64,000 nt of DNA, from assembly GCA_033964015.1 (NCBI GenBank), contig CM066915.1, positions 3,955,575 through 4,019,574 of the forward strand. The letters are read 5' to 3'. Below the pieces are notes generated by a model. That model was not told the DNA's origin. It worked only from the letters and a program-made list of their open reading frames with translations, and did no database searches. The stretch comes from Scolanthus callimorphus (taxonomy: Eukaryota; Cnidaria; Anthozoa; Actiniaria; Edwardsiidae). Shown here piece after piece: positions 1 through 8,828 of the stretch (within the stretch, counting starts at the first letter, position 1; each line of letters begins with the position of its first letter). The position numbers were made by a program, and so were the translations under genes.

Positions 1-1977
1 AGTTTTACAAAACCTATCTTGACTTAACACAACAATTTCATACAAGAAGCAGGTGGAATTCTGTTTTCTCCAGAAATGCAACAAGGCCAGTCCTTTAGAG
101 TCTTTACAACTAAAAGAGGAAAACTAAATGATACTAAATTTCGGGAAACTAAAATTCGGGAAACTAAATGATAACAAATTCACCTGCAATAGGAAAATTG
201 AATCACTTATATGTTTCTGGAATTAGTCAATCAGCTTCATGAAATACTGGCCACTCATTTCAGTGCAATTACCTTTTTGGAGTGCAAATTAGTATATATA
301 ATAGGACTCCATGCTGTCCAATTAAGAAAAAATTGGATGATTCAGAGGAACTCCAAAATTGGAGGAGGCCGCAGGCCGAGTCCAATTTGGAGTTCCGAGG
401 AATTATCCATTTTTTTCTTAATTGGACAAGCATGGAGTCCTGTTATTTATTAATTATATAACATCCATGTTCAAACCCAAACTGTCCAATTTTAGCGCGA
501 ACTGTCCAATTAGAGCGCGCGCGATCCAATTAAAAATAATTGGACGATTCAAGAAAAATCGATCTGCCGGCACAATGGGATTTCGAGCTGGCTATATAAT
601 TACTTTTGTAATTGCACTGCTCTAACCAATCAGAATCGAAAACATTTTTTGCATCTATATTATGAGGGTTGTCTAATACACTGACAAATTTATGCAAGGC
701 ATTGTCTAAAACAATGGAGTGCAATGAGTGTATTATAGAACGAGGCAATACAATGGAGGAGAACAATACCATGCATAAATTTGTCAGAGTATTGGACTAG
801 TATGTATATTATTAGCTCTGTTAATTTGACATTTACTGTAATTTTTTACTTTTTAATATAAAGGTTGTAACTACTTTCAATTTCGTTGTGTTATTAATAT
901 GTTCTTGATGTTTTTGAATAGAAGTTGTTAAATTTCTTGCTGCTTTGCAAACATTGATAGATGGAAGTTTGAACGTAAGAAAGATTTCTTTGTAATATAG
1001 GATCAGTTGTGTTACGATAAACCTAATAAAGTTCAGTTGTATTATGCATGATACATTTGAATTTAAAAAAAGCTGAAACAGTATTGTAAAGAAAAAGAAA
1101 AAAAAACTTTACTTATTGATTTTCATAAACCCTTGGAATGAACAATTGCACACTGGTTCAGTTACCACTGATTTCACTGATACGTGGTCGCCGTTTTCAT
1201 ATTGAGTAGTTGGGTGATAAAATTGTAGCGCTTGCAATTCGAGGGATTGGAGTGGACTTGGACACTGGCCCGAGTAGAGGGAGACGGCCGGTTCATTACC
1301 AAAGAAACAAAAGAAATATCGATTTTTATCGCACGTACGCGTCAACTCACTAATGTAAACTAGGTGCAACTCAGCGCGATCTGCCGCGATTTTTGTCGCG
1401 TGGATGTCACGGAGATTTCAAACATGCTCGAAACTCTTTGCAACTTGATGCGATTTGGGGAAAGAGAGCACAGAAATCGCACCGGATTTGCATCTCGTTT
1501 GCACTAGAGAGTTGGAATTGCTACTCCGCGCGAGAAAAATCGCCGCGACAAATGCAACAAAAATCGCAAGTGTAAACCGGCCCCTTGGTAAAAGCAGCTG
1601 ATCCAAGTCACACCCCCCCCCCCCCCCCCCCCCCCCCCTTCTCCCCGGTAATTCCGCAGCTGATCCGGATTGGTCTATGTATGACTCATCACCTTGGCCG
1701 ATACTCTTGATCCGCAAGTCTGTGGTCATATGTGAGAAATGCGATGATTTTTTTAGAGGTGGTATAATAAAGGTTTAGATTTTTACGATGTTCACTTACG
1801 CTCTCATGCTTTTCATCGTGATACTGAATTAGATAATGCATTGAATTATGGATTAAATATAGACTCTATAGAGAATCACGTCTGACCCATCTTGACTGTT
1901 ATTGTGATTCAGTTTTCTCGCGCAGGTTCGCGTATCGGGCTGCCTGTGGTTTTTAAATTTCGTCTCAGGCCCTTTGG
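1..1977. other. Host flank, no gene seen; includes foldback and poly-C repeat
   Basis: Short AT-rich intergenic DNA. I see no convincing coding exon. A foldback structure lies at 304-440 and a poly-C tract of about 26 at 1613-1638. Positions about 1660-1840 resemble 42650-42880, so that part is a dispersed repeat. Confidence 0.6.
304..440. repeat. Foldback repeat
   Basis: Outer arms GGACTCCATGCTGTCCAATT and its near reverse complement, inner arms GGAACTCCAAAATTGG/CCAATTTGGAGTTCC, centre rich in GGCC. Looks like a short palindromic MITE. Variants of the TCCAATTA motif continue to about 545. Confidence 0.7.
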
Positions 1978-1982
1978 CAGAG

Positions 1983-2343
1983 ACTACTAGGGTGGAGGAG
2001 TTTCAGGCCCAATTTCAAAAAGCCTTAAAAAAGTCTCAATAAGTCTCCATAAGCCTCCTGGCCGAATTTTTCAAAAAGCCTCCATAGCACACATCTCTGA
2101 GACTTGCCCGAGACTTGTCTAGACTTGCCTGAGACTTGTCTGAGACTTGTCTGACTGTTGTTCAACAAGGTGACTGAAATCCCTCTCTTTCGAGAAAATT
2201 TAGAATTGAAATGATTTAAAGAAATAGATACTATAATAAAAAATGGAGAGACAAACAGTGAAACAACTGAAAGCCCTCGCCAAAGAGCGACACATTAAAG
2301 GCTATTATAAATTACGTAAAGCTGAACTCATCGAAGCTTTGGG
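1983..2343 (+). repeat. Left terminal inverted repeat (361 bp)
   Basis: Begins ACTACTAGGG and matches the reverse complement of 17725-18085 at every base I compared. It contains short direct repeats of the GAGACTTGTCT type (about 2098-2154), a TTTAAAG box at 2215, AATAAA at 2235, and the first 33 codons of the PolB-side open frame (ATG at 2243). The repeat therefore includes promoter, start codon and a whole SAP domain. Preceded by CAGAG (1978-1982), the left half of the target duplication. Confidence 0.95.
2213..2242 (+). promoter_or_regulatory. TIR promoter module for PolB
   Basis: GATTTAAAG at 2213-2221, AATAAA at 2235-2240, ATG at 2243. The box-to-start distance is 28 bp. The identical module in the right TIR (17826-17855) drives the methyltransferase. 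Confidence 0.75.
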
Positions 2344-3025
2344 AAAACTCGAAGCGGTGGCACCAACCCTTCCCCCACAGACTAAGATTCCTCACCAACC
2401 CGCACCAACCCCAGCCTCTAAAAAAGCCGAACCTCTCGAAGCACCACCCCCCAAACGGCGACCCCCAACAGTCCTTATAGTCAGACCCCTCAAAGCATTA
2501 GGTACTACCCCTGGAAAAAATATCCCCGACCAGCCACAAAAACCAATCCCAGCCCCTGAAAGAAATATCGTATCTAGTTTCATAGATAGTGGCAAGCGGC
2601 TAGTGAAAGCTATCCCACAAACAACGAACGACGCGGTCAATTGGATAAAAAAGAGGACGTCGGAATTATTGGGCCGAATTAAGTCTGTTGGTGTTGGCGA
2701 AACTCTTGCGGATCTCATCAATAAAAATATCCACGAACTTTCCAATAACAAACCACCCAAACCCAGAAGACAGGTAAATATATCTGAGAGTGTGAGAGCT
2801 GAATTAGGGAAAGCACAGAGCAACACTGATCAAACCCATCCAAACACAAATCCCAACGAGGTTTATGCTAATCTGAATAATGACTTATCAAACATGATTT
2901 TTAACAAACTCAAACCAGACATAGAGATGCGGTCAAGGATTGTTTACGGTTTTACGGCTAGAATTTATCGTGGGAGTGGAGAAATAGTCGTGTACGAGAA
3001 AACCCTTCGGGGAAAAGCCTTCTAA
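2243..3025 (+). CDS. SAP-domain N-terminal part of the PolB region
   Basis: A 260-residue frame. Residues 1-35 form a SAP-type helix-extended-loop-helix (TVKQLKALAKERHIKGYY, then KLRKAELIEAL), a fold generally used for DNA binding. Residues 37-110 are proline-rich with a KPIPAP motif that also occurs in the methyltransferase linker. Residues 110-260 are basic and unassigned. The start is fixed by the TIR module: TTTAAAG 28 bp upstream and AATAAA three bases before ATG. The frame closes at 3025 while frame 1, open from 2962, continues with sequence leading into the polymerase, so this is probably the N-terminal part of PolB, though an independent SAP protein is possible. A GGGAAAA heptamer sits in frame at about 3010-3016, inside the overlap. 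Confidence 0.75.
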   Translation: MERQTVKQLKALAKERHIKGYYKLRKAELIEALGKLEAVAPTLPPQTKIPHQPAPTPASKKAEPLEAPPPKRRPPTVLIVRPLKALGTTPGKNIPDQPQKPIPAPERNIVSSFIDSGKRLVKAIPQTTNDAVNWIKKRTSELLGRIKSVGVGETLADLINKNIHELSNNKPPKPRRQVNISESVRAELGKAQSNTDQTHPNTNPNEVYANLNNDLSNMIFNKLKPDIEMRSRIVYGFTARIYRGSGEIVVYEKTLRGKAF

Positions 3026-4470
3026 CAAGTGGGAAGGGGACTTTTACAAGTTTATCTGAAATCGAGGCTTATATCAAAAGGTGCGAGACCAAAAGGCTAG
3101 ATTTAGAAGATGAGGAGGCGTGGAGTAAGGCGTACCTACCAGCAACAGAGGTTGTTGACACCCAAGGCGTCTACCAAGGCAGGGTTGAGTTTACTAAGAT
3201 AACGGTAAAAGTCATTCACAGCAATGAGCCCTTAATGGGGTGCGGTCCCTTGCCTGAGTGGCTACGTAAGAAGAAATTTATCCACGCAATCGATAATAAG
3301 AAGGACAATCTCTGTGTTTGGAGATGTCTTGCCATTTTCTTTGGTTATCGTGATAAGACCCATAGACCTGCCAAACGCACTTCCACAAAAGCACTAAAAC
3401 TGGCGCGTGATTTTTACGACGACCAAAAGATGAAAGTTGCAGATGTGAGGGCGACGAAACTTGTCGATTTTGAAGGTATCGCTAAGAGATTTTCTGTCAA
3501 CATCCGTTTGTACGAACCAAAAAACCAAAAGGTCTGGAAACTAGTGTTCGGTAAAGACCAGTTCAAAGAGAATTTACCATGTGTAGACATCGGACTCTAT
3601 AATGGCCACTGTTTCTTCATCAAGGATATAGAGGCTCTAACAGGACTCTGGGAATGTTCTGGGTGTGAGCAAAGATTCAACAGACATGATAATTACAATA
3701 GACACGTCACAGAAAAAAGATGTTCTGGAGGAAAGACACAATTGATATGCAAAGGGGAAAAGTTCAAACACATCATGAACAGTTCAGACAAAGTGTTTTA
3801 TGGAGGTAATACCCAATTTAGTTATGTTGGGTGTCGATGGATTGAAGCACAGTCCGAGAAGATAGGTAAACACATTCATCACGCTCTCTGTGGGTCGCAT
3901 GGGGGCGAACGATGCGTGAAGATTGGTAAAAAGGAGATTTTGGTTGATGGATACGAACCACAGACTAAGACCGTCTTTCAATTTCATGGGTGTAAATGGC
4001 ACGGCTGCCACTGTTCAAGTGACGATGAAAAGAGATACAAAGAAACCCTCGAAATGGATAAGAAGATTAGAGAGTTGGGGTATAAGGTCGTTTCGGTTTG
4101 GGAGCACGAGAAACCTGAATTATGTGATATTATTCTTGAAAAGGAATTTACCCCATACCCATATTTTATTGTTTACGATTTTGAAGCATTACTCCGCAAT
4201 CTTTCTCAAACGATGACTGACGACCTGACTTTCAACACCAAACATATTCCAGTTAGTGTTGCTATCACCGACAATTTCACAAACAAACCCACCTTTCTTG
4301 TTAACTCAAACCCCGAAGATCTTATAAAAGACTTTATTTCAGATTTAGAACACCGCCGCGAAGTCATCATCGAAGAAGTAGTAAGAGAATTCCCGCTGCC
4401 TGATGAAGATTCCATTCCCAAGAACGTGCTAGAGCAGTACAGAAGTGGTGTGGACAAGTACCTGTTTTAG
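2962..4470 (+). CDS. PolB segment: OTU-like region, zinc finger, nuclease-like region, ExoI
   Basis: Frame 1 is open from 2962; the first ATG is 3235. Counted from that ATG: residues 24-33 (DNLCVWRCLA) and the later YNGHCFFI (122-129) resemble the Cys and His blocks of OTU-type cysteine proteases, which is inference only. C141-C163 forms a C-x2-C-x12-H-x5-C finger. Residues 236-258 hold DGY followed by VFQFHGCKWHGC, a signature I associate with the restriction-endonuclease-like insertion of this polymerase family. YDFEALL at 314-320 is the ExoI Asp/Glu pair of the proofreading domain. The frame closes at 4470 before ExoII, which continues in frame 3. Confidence 0.75.
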   Translation, partial: NLSWEWRNSRVRENPSGKSLLTSGKGTFTSLSEIEAYIKRCETKRLDLEDEEAWSKAYLPATEVVDTQGVYQGRVEFTKITVKVIHSNEPLMGCGPLPEWLRKKKFIHAIDNKKDNLCVWRCLAIFFGYRDKTHRPAKRTSTKALKLARDFYDDQKMKVADVRATKLVDFEGIAKRFSVNIRLYEPKNQKVWKLVFGKDQFKENLPCVDIGLYNGHCFFIKDIEALTGLWECSGCEQRFNRHDNYNRHVTEKRCSGGKTQLICKGEKFKHIMNSSDKVFYGGNTQFSYVGCRWIEAQSEKIGKHIHHALCGSHGGERCVKIGKKEILVDGYEPQTKTVFQFHGCKWHGCHCSSDDEKRYKETLEMDKKIRELGYKVVSVWEHEKPELCDIILEKEFTPYPYFIVYDFEALLRNLSQTMTDDLTFNTKHIPVSVAITDNFTNKPTFLVNSNPEDLIKDFISDLEHRREVIIEEVVREFPLPDEDSIPKNVLEQYRSGVDKYLF

Positions 4471-5357
4471 GTTTTAATAGTAAAAAGTATGATATTAATT
4501 TGATCAAAGAATATTTTGTAAAGCACATGACTGAGCAAGCTGGAGAGATTTTTGCGGCTAAGAAAGAGAATAGCTTTATGCTCCTCTCAACAGACCGGTT
4601 TAAATTTTTAGATGCAATGTCCTACTTAGCTCCAGGACTCTCTTTTGACAAGTGGTGTAAAGCGAACAACTGTGCAGTACAAAAACTGGTCTTTCCTTAC
4701 GAGTGGTTGGATAGTTATGAGAAGCTTTCTCATGTAGGCCCAGTGAAAAGAAAAGACTTTTACTCAAGCCTCCAACAGAAAATCACAGTGTCTCCTCAAG
4801 AATATGAAGAATTTAAGATCGAATTCCATAAGCGTGGTTGTATAACCATGATGGATTGGTTGAGGGAATATAACCTAGCCGACGTGGTTCCCTTCGTGGA
4901 AGCTTTGGAAAAGACACGTGAGCAATATTATCCAGACGAGATTGATATGTTGAAAGATGCTGTCTCCATCCCTGGAATTTCAATGAAATATGTTCTGAAC
5001 AAAGCCTTGGAAATGAAGAAACAAAATGAACCCGCTTTATATGCTCCTGGCCAACCTTGCTTTCACAAATGTGCTAAGACTTGTAGTGAAAAGGCTTGTA
5101 AAGAGTGCTCCAAGAAAAGGAAAGAATGTACCGCATGCCCTAAAAACAAGGCATATGAACTCTTGAAAACAGGCATGGTTGGAGGGCCTAGCATTGTTTT
5201 TACGCGGCATGCTGAAAAGGATAAGTCAAAGATTCGGTCACATAAATACAAAAAACCAAAACCTGCAAGTCTGTCGTTGGTTTTGATGCAAACAGTTTAT
5301 ATCTATACTGCTCGGGTCAAGAAATGCCCTGCGGTAAAGAGGAATTCATTGAGATAG
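4404..5357 (+). CDS. PolB segment: ExoII and TPR1-like middle region
   Basis: Frame 3 is open from 4404; the first listed start is at 4500. LGFNSKKYDINLIKEYF just upstream of that start is the ExoII block (N-x3-Y/F-D), so the segment begins before the apparent start. It runs through a long helical stretch and a Cys-rich patch (residues about 187-214 from 4500, pattern C-x3-C-x3-C-x4-C-x2-C-x6-C-x2-C) into GGPSIVFTRHAE, which precedes motif A in this family. The last about 35 codons look unlike a polymerase, and the expected motif appears in frame 2 instead, so the true change lies near 5250-5270. Confidence 0.7.
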
Positions 5358-5599
5358 AAAATCCAACGGATTCTGGAGATCTTCACAGGTTTTGTGATGC
5401 TGTTCTTACCGGCAAGCTTTTCGGTTTTTGTCAAGTGGATATCCATGTCCCTGAAAATCTCAGAGAAAAATTTGAAGAGTTTTCACCGTTGTTCGTTGTA
5501 GATAGTATTCCTCAAGCGTTAGTCCCCGAACATATGAAACAATACCAAAAAGACACTGGCAGAAAAACTCTAAAAGATTCAAAAAATTGCTTGGGGTAA
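5246..5599 (+). CDS. PolB segment: palm motif A
   Basis: Frame 2 is open from about 5246. GFDANSLYLY holds the first catalytic aspartate of the palm (motif A). The segment ends at 5599, shortly after an in-frame A-AAA-AAT heptamer (5580-5586, part of a run of six A). The family-like sequence continues in frame 1. The first ATG (5324) lies downstream of motif A and is not a plausible start. Confidence 0.65.
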   Translation: MQKTKTCKSVVGFDANSLYLYCSGQEMPCGKEEFIEIENPTDSGDLHRFCDAVLTGKLFGFCQVDIHVPENLREKFEEFSPLFVVDSIPQALVPEHMKQYQKDTGRKTLKDSKNCLG

Positions 5600-5919
5600 C
5601 GAGGGCAAAGAAAATATTGCTATATACCCCCCTACTGAAGTGGTACATAAATCATGGATTAGAGGTGACAGCTGTACACAAAATTTTAAAGTACCAATCA
5701 AGTCGACCTTTCAAATGGTTCCCTAAGGAGGTTAGCGATGCCCGAAGAGATGGAGATTCAAACCCTGCGTTAAAACAACTAGGCGACACACACAAGCTTA
5801 AGGGGAATTCATTCTACGGAAAAATGATCGAAGATCTTGAAAGACACACAAAAACAAGATTCACTCAATGTGAGGAAGAAGTTGATAAGGCATTCAGAAG
5901 CCCTTCTTTGAGGATTTAG
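5587..5919 (+). CDS. PolB segment: fingers motif B
   Basis: Frame 1. It contains AKKILLYTPLLKWYINHGL and then KLKGNSFYGKM, the K-x-x-G-N-S-x-Y-G motif B that binds the incoming nucleotide. The frame closes at 5919. Polymerase-like sequence continues in frame 3 from about 5890-5910, so the change falls in the CCCTTCTTT stretch. Confidence 0.65.
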   Translation: MLGVTRAKKILLYTPLLKWYINHGLEVTAVHKILKYQSSRPFKWFPKEVSDARRDGDSNPALKQLGDTHKLKGNSFYGKMIEDLERHTKTRFTQCEEEVDKAFRSPSLRI

Positions 5920-6440
5920 AAGTCATCAATGATACTTATGAATTGAAAGAAAGAAAACGACAGGTAACTATAAATCGACCTTATCAATGTGGCATTGCGG
6001 TATATCAATTGGCCAAACTACGAATGCTGGAGTTCTACTATGACTTTCTTGATAAATATGTTGATCGAAGGGATTTTGAGCTCATTCAAATGGACACAGA
6101 TAGTCTGTACATGGCCCTTTCGAATGAAAACCTTGATGCTATCATCAAACCTGAACTACAAGATGAATATTTCCAAAACGGGAAAGCTGAATTCTTATCT
6201 ACCTCAACCTATCATGATAGAACTCCAGGGTTATTCAAACTCGAGTTTAAGGGGATAAGAATGATTGCTCTTACCTCAAAATGCTATTATGCCGAAAGCG
6301 CAGACACGACAAAGTTTAGTTGCAAGGGCACTTCCCATAGACAAAATACTATGTCATGGGAAAGATACGACGAAGCTTTGAACGGGGCCCTTGACAAAGC
6401 CCAAAACACTGGCTTCAGGATTAATAAAATCAAATTGTGA
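5889..6440 (+). CDS. PolB segment: palm motif C
   Basis: Frame 3 is open from 5889 (ATG at 5943). Contains QLAKLRMLEFYYDFLDKYVD and MDTDSLYMAL, the DTDS motif C with the second catalytic aspartate pair. The following residues (KLEFKGIRMIALTSKCYY) fit the thumb-side region of protein-primed polymerases. The frame ends at 6440, about 30 codons before the probable true C-terminus in frame 2. Confidence 0.7.
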   Translation, partial: GIQKPFFEDLEVINDTYELKERKRQVTINRPYQCGIAVYQLAKLRMLEFYYDFLDKYVDRRDFELIQMDTDSLYMALSNENLDAIIKPELQDEYFQNGKAEFLSTSTYHDRTPGLFKLEFKGIRMIALTSKCYYAESADTTKFSCKGTSHRQNTMSWERYDEALNGALDKAQNTGFRINKIKL

Positions 6441-6529
6441 CATACACACAAAATAAATTAGGATTGAGCGCCTACTACGACAAACGCATTGTGGCAGCCG
6501 ACGGAATTCACACAGAGCCTTTGTATTAG
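6428..6529 (+). CDS. PolB segment: C-terminal block
   Basis: A short frame-2 block too small for standard ORF calling. It contains KLGLSAYYDKRIVAADGIHT, which resembles the conserved C-terminal signature of this polymerase family, and stops at TAG 6527-6529. This is the sixth frame change of the same sense. The integrase stop codon on the other strand begins at 6531-6533, so the two genes abut tail to tail. Confidence 0.6.
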   Translation, partial: NQIVTYTQNKLGLSAYYDKRIVAADGIHTEPLY

Positions 6530-6530
6530 C

Positions 6531-7520
6531 TCATTTCAATACAAAATTAGGCGGCAGCTCAGTATCCTCGTGAACAACCCGAAGCTCCTCCCTCACAAAC
6601 GATCTCTTTGGCCCATCTTCTAGATAATACAACACAGGCTGATTAGGTGGCACCACACTCCTAGAAATATTATATACCTCTAAGCTCCAGACAGGATCCG
6701 TAGCACGTCTACGTTCACCTCCCTCAAGTTCGCCTGGAGCATATAAATATCTTACCCTGACCCCAAGCGGCAGCCTCACTTCGTCAAGGCCAACAACTCG
6801 CTTATACTTTTGAGGATCAATTTCAACCTCTTTCAATCGAATAGCTTTTGCGGGCTCTTTACCGGTGATTCTAATCGGCTGGCTATTCAGAGTTTTCAAG
6901 ACAGCGGGCAATCGTTTAACCCATAGTCTAGACCTATCATCACTAATCATTTCCTGCGCATATTGATGAGAAAATAATCGTTCACCCAAAGTCCGATTTG
7001 CTCGCTCCACGAAAGCCTGTGCTCTATGGTTTCCTGTCTCGCTGCGTTGGATAGTAACTTTATATCTTTTCATAATAGTCGTCACATCTCCCATGAATTC
7101 CTTTCCAGGGTCAACAATTAATGTTTTTGGCCACTTTAATTTTCGAGAATAAATCTTACTAAACGCTCTTGCCACTTCACCACTTTCTTTTGAAGTTAAT
7201 GCTTCGGCATCCTTGTATCTCGAGGCGATATCAATCACCACCAACGCGTACTTATACGTTTTCCTACCAACTTTATCATGAGGTAGAAATAGCAAGTCTG
7301 CTTGGTGAATCTGATTTGGTTTATCCACAGTCCAATGTGGTCTGGGAATATACTTCGGAGGTGGTAAATAAATTTGCCATAGCGCCTGTTTCTCAAGCCA
7401 TTTTCTAACTTCGTCTTCACTCACTTTGGCTGCGCTTGCCAGTTTTGGAATGGCTGAATACCCTTTCCAGTACCCTCTGGTACTGTAGTATGTTTTTGAT
7501 AACATGCTTTCGTGATTCAT
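6531..7520 (-). CDS. Retroviral-type integrase (rve, DDE)
   Basis: A 329-aa protein that should insert the element into host DNA by strand transfer and make the short target duplication. The catalytic triad is visible: D75 in QADLLFLP, D137 in IVDPGKEFMG and E172 in FVERANRTLGE. The D137-E172 spacing of 35 residues is the classical D,D(35)E. Residues 1-60 look helical and lack an obvious HHCC zinc motif. The C-terminal 90 residues (from about 240) look like the beta-rich DNA-binding tail of Maverick integrases. The gene is intact. Its ATG (7518-7520) is 34 bp from the divergent capsid ATG, and the two promoters share that interval: a TTTAAA box on the minus strand at 7547-7542 lies 27 bp upstream. 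Confidence 0.93.
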   Translation of the reverse strand: MNHESMLSKTYYSTRGYWKGYSAIPKLASAAKVSEDEVRKWLEKQALWQIYLPPPKYIPRPHWTVDKPNQIHQADLLFLPHDKVGRKTYKYALVVIDIASRYKDAEALTSKESGEVARAFSKIYSRKLKWPKTLIVDPGKEFMGDVTTIMKRYKVTIQRSETGNHRAQAFVERANRTLGERLFSHQYAQEMISDDRSRLWVKRLPAVLKTLNSQPIRITGKEPAKAIRLKEVEIDPQKYKRVVGLDEVRLPLGVRVRYLYAPGELEGGERRRATDPVWSLEVYNISRSVVPPNQPVLYYLEDGPKRSFVREELRVVHEDTELPPNFVLK

Positions 7521-7553
7521 TTAAAGAATTGACTTTCTTTTTTTAAATAAACG
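7520..7553. promoter_or_regulatory. Divergent promoter between integrase and capsid genes
   Basis: Only 33 bp separate the two start codons. TTTAAAG at 7520-7526 serves the plus-strand capsid gene and its first T is also part of the integrase ATG. TTTAAA on the minus strand (7547-7542) serves the integrase. Each box therefore lies next to the opposite gene's start codon. Confidence 0.7.
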
Positions 7554-8801
7554 ATGGCACAAGCTATATCAGAAAACATTAACCCAAACAGGGTCCTACG
7601 AGAGCCTTTCGGCTTGAAGGCTGAATCGTCACTGAATCGAATTACATTAAATCCCTCTTCAGCTAGTCCCGGAGAGAGACTCTATATTAATATTCCGAAA
7701 CTGGCTGATAATTTGGTTATTGTTCCAAATACCCTAGCGCTGACCTTTAACATTGCTCTAACTGGTACGGATAAGCATGCGAATAATAGATTTGTCAACA
7801 ATTTGGCAGCATGCTTGAAATCAAGATATAAGATACATTTTGGTGGGGAAACAGTGCAGGATACTAATAGGTATGATTTATATAAGCTATATAGTGATCT
7901 TCATCTTTCTAAAAAGGAACGAGAAACTAGGCTCAAAGAAGGAATTTCCAGTCTCAACATGCGTAAACTGAGGGCTGGTGCAGGTGATGAAGATGATACA
8001 GATGCAGCAGAAGTAGCATTAGCAGCTGTATATAGCACAAAATATAGACTCCCTCTTGAGCATCCAATTATAGACAATCATGGAGTATTTTATCCAATGG
8101 CACTTGCTCAAGGGTTTATGTTTGAGGTTACTCTTCCAGAATCAAAAGATCTTACAATCACTTCAGATAAAACAAAACCATTTACATATGCTATTTCCAA
8201 TCTTGAGCTAGAATACCAAAGCATTTCAAGTGACTTCCTAGCAAGAGAGGCAAAGAGCACTTATCAAATTGGGAAGGGATTCTATTATGAAAATATTCAC
8301 CTTCATAAGACGTTCACGATTACCAAAGGGACGGATAGCATATTAAATGAGAATATTAACATCCCTCGTAGAAGTATGACAGGCATCCTAATGTTGTTTA
8401 CAACACCACATGCAGAGGGGGCACGCGATAGTGAAAGTTTTGTGAATCCAAGTATCACAAGTGTTAAAATTAACATCGATGGCGTACCAAACCGGTTATA
8501 TAGCAAAGGTATGGAAACCTCAGATTTTTATGATGCAGCTGTCAAACGGTTTGGATCGAGTGATAATATATCAATCAAGGATTTTTATAATGATAAATTT
8601 GCAATATGGATAGACCTACGAACATATCATGATGACTCTATACATGGTAATGGCTTACACATCAGTAATACAAGAGATGGAGTTCATCTAGAGATGAAAC
8701 GAACAGCTTCAGGGTCTGGTACCATTACCTGCTATATGTTCGTGGTAGCCGACGCGTTGATGAAGGTCATGAATTCCAACTTGCATTCAATCGTGTATTA
8801 A
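7554..8801 (+). CDS. Major capsid protein candidate (double jelly-roll, hexon-like)
   Basis: 415 aa, intact, the first gene of the rightward virion block and directly before the packaging ATPase, the usual place for the major capsid protein. The sequence is beta-rich with a SASPGERLYINIPK segment near residue 40 and a C-terminus CYMFVVADALMKVMNSNLHS that resembles adintovirus hexon ends. An acidic loop (GAGDEDDTDAAE, about 141-152) breaks the first half. Recognition rests on size, position and C-terminal pattern rather than a single diagnostic motif. A structure prediction showing two stacked jelly rolls would settle it. Promoter box TTTAAAG lies at 7520-7526. Confidence 0.75.
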   Translation: MAQAISENINPNRVLREPFGLKAESSLNRITLNPSSASPGERLYINIPKLADNLVIVPNTLALTFNIALTGTDKHANNRFVNNLAACLKSRYKIHFGGETVQDTNRYDLYKLYSDLHLSKKERETRLKEGISSLNMRKLRAGAGDEDDTDAAEVALAAVYSTKYRLPLEHPIIDNHGVFYPMALAQGFMFEVTLPESKDLTITSDKTKPFTYAISNLELEYQSISSDFLAREAKSTYQIGKGFYYENIHLHKTFTITKGTDSILNENINIPRRSMTGILMLFTTPHAEGARDSESFVNPSITSVKINIDGVPNRLYSKGMETSDFYDAAVKRFGSSDNISIKDFYNDKFAIWIDLRTYHDDSIHGNGLHISNTRDGVHLEMKRTASGSGTITCYMFVVADALMKVMNSNLHSIVY

Positions 8802-8828
8802 AAAGAACAACTGTTGTAATACAAAATT
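8794..8828 (+). promoter_or_regulatory. Intergenic module before the packaging ATPase
   Basis: A weak box (TATTAAAAAGA) overlapping the capsid stop codon and a perfect 7-bp inverted repeat TGTATTA/TAATACA (8794-8800/8817-8823), followed by ATG at 8829. Variant of the common module without AATAAA. Confidence 0.5.

Larger units (their letters stand above)
2243..6529 (+). pseudogene. Protein-primed family B DNA polymerase (PolB), coding region split over seven frame blocks
   Basis: Would replicate the element's linear DNA by protein priming, as established for Maverick/adintovirus PolB. All expected blocks occur in order on the plus strand: SAP domain, Cys/His N-terminal region, zinc finger, nuclease-like region, ExoI (YDFEA), ExoII (FNSKKYD), palm motif A (DANSLYLY), motif B (KGNSFYGKM), motif C (DTDSLYMA) and a conserved-looking C-terminal block ending at a stop at 6529. 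They lie in frames 2, 1, 3, 2, 1, 3, 2, so each change has the same sense (one base missing or two added). No stop codon interrupts the conserved blocks themselves. This is either a decayed gene, repeated consensus deletions, or (least likely) serial frameshifting. The gene ends one base before the convergent integrase stop. Confidence 0.85.

Noticed and set aside
1418..1729. 103-codon minus-strand frame
   Set aside because: Runs through the poly-C tract, giving a glycine run; no domain and overlaps a dispersed repeat.
4398..4425. Second hammerhead core at a CTGATGA in the PolB region
   Set aside because: No GAAA core or pairing stems follow; the motif occurs by chance in coding sequence. 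A similar CTGATGA at 14391 was rejected for the same reason.
2243..6529. Serial programmed -1 frameshifting as the normal way of making PolB
   Set aside because: Only two of the six overlaps contain a canonical slippery heptamer that I could find, and the same offset appears in an unrelated spliced gene. Base loss or consensus error is simpler.
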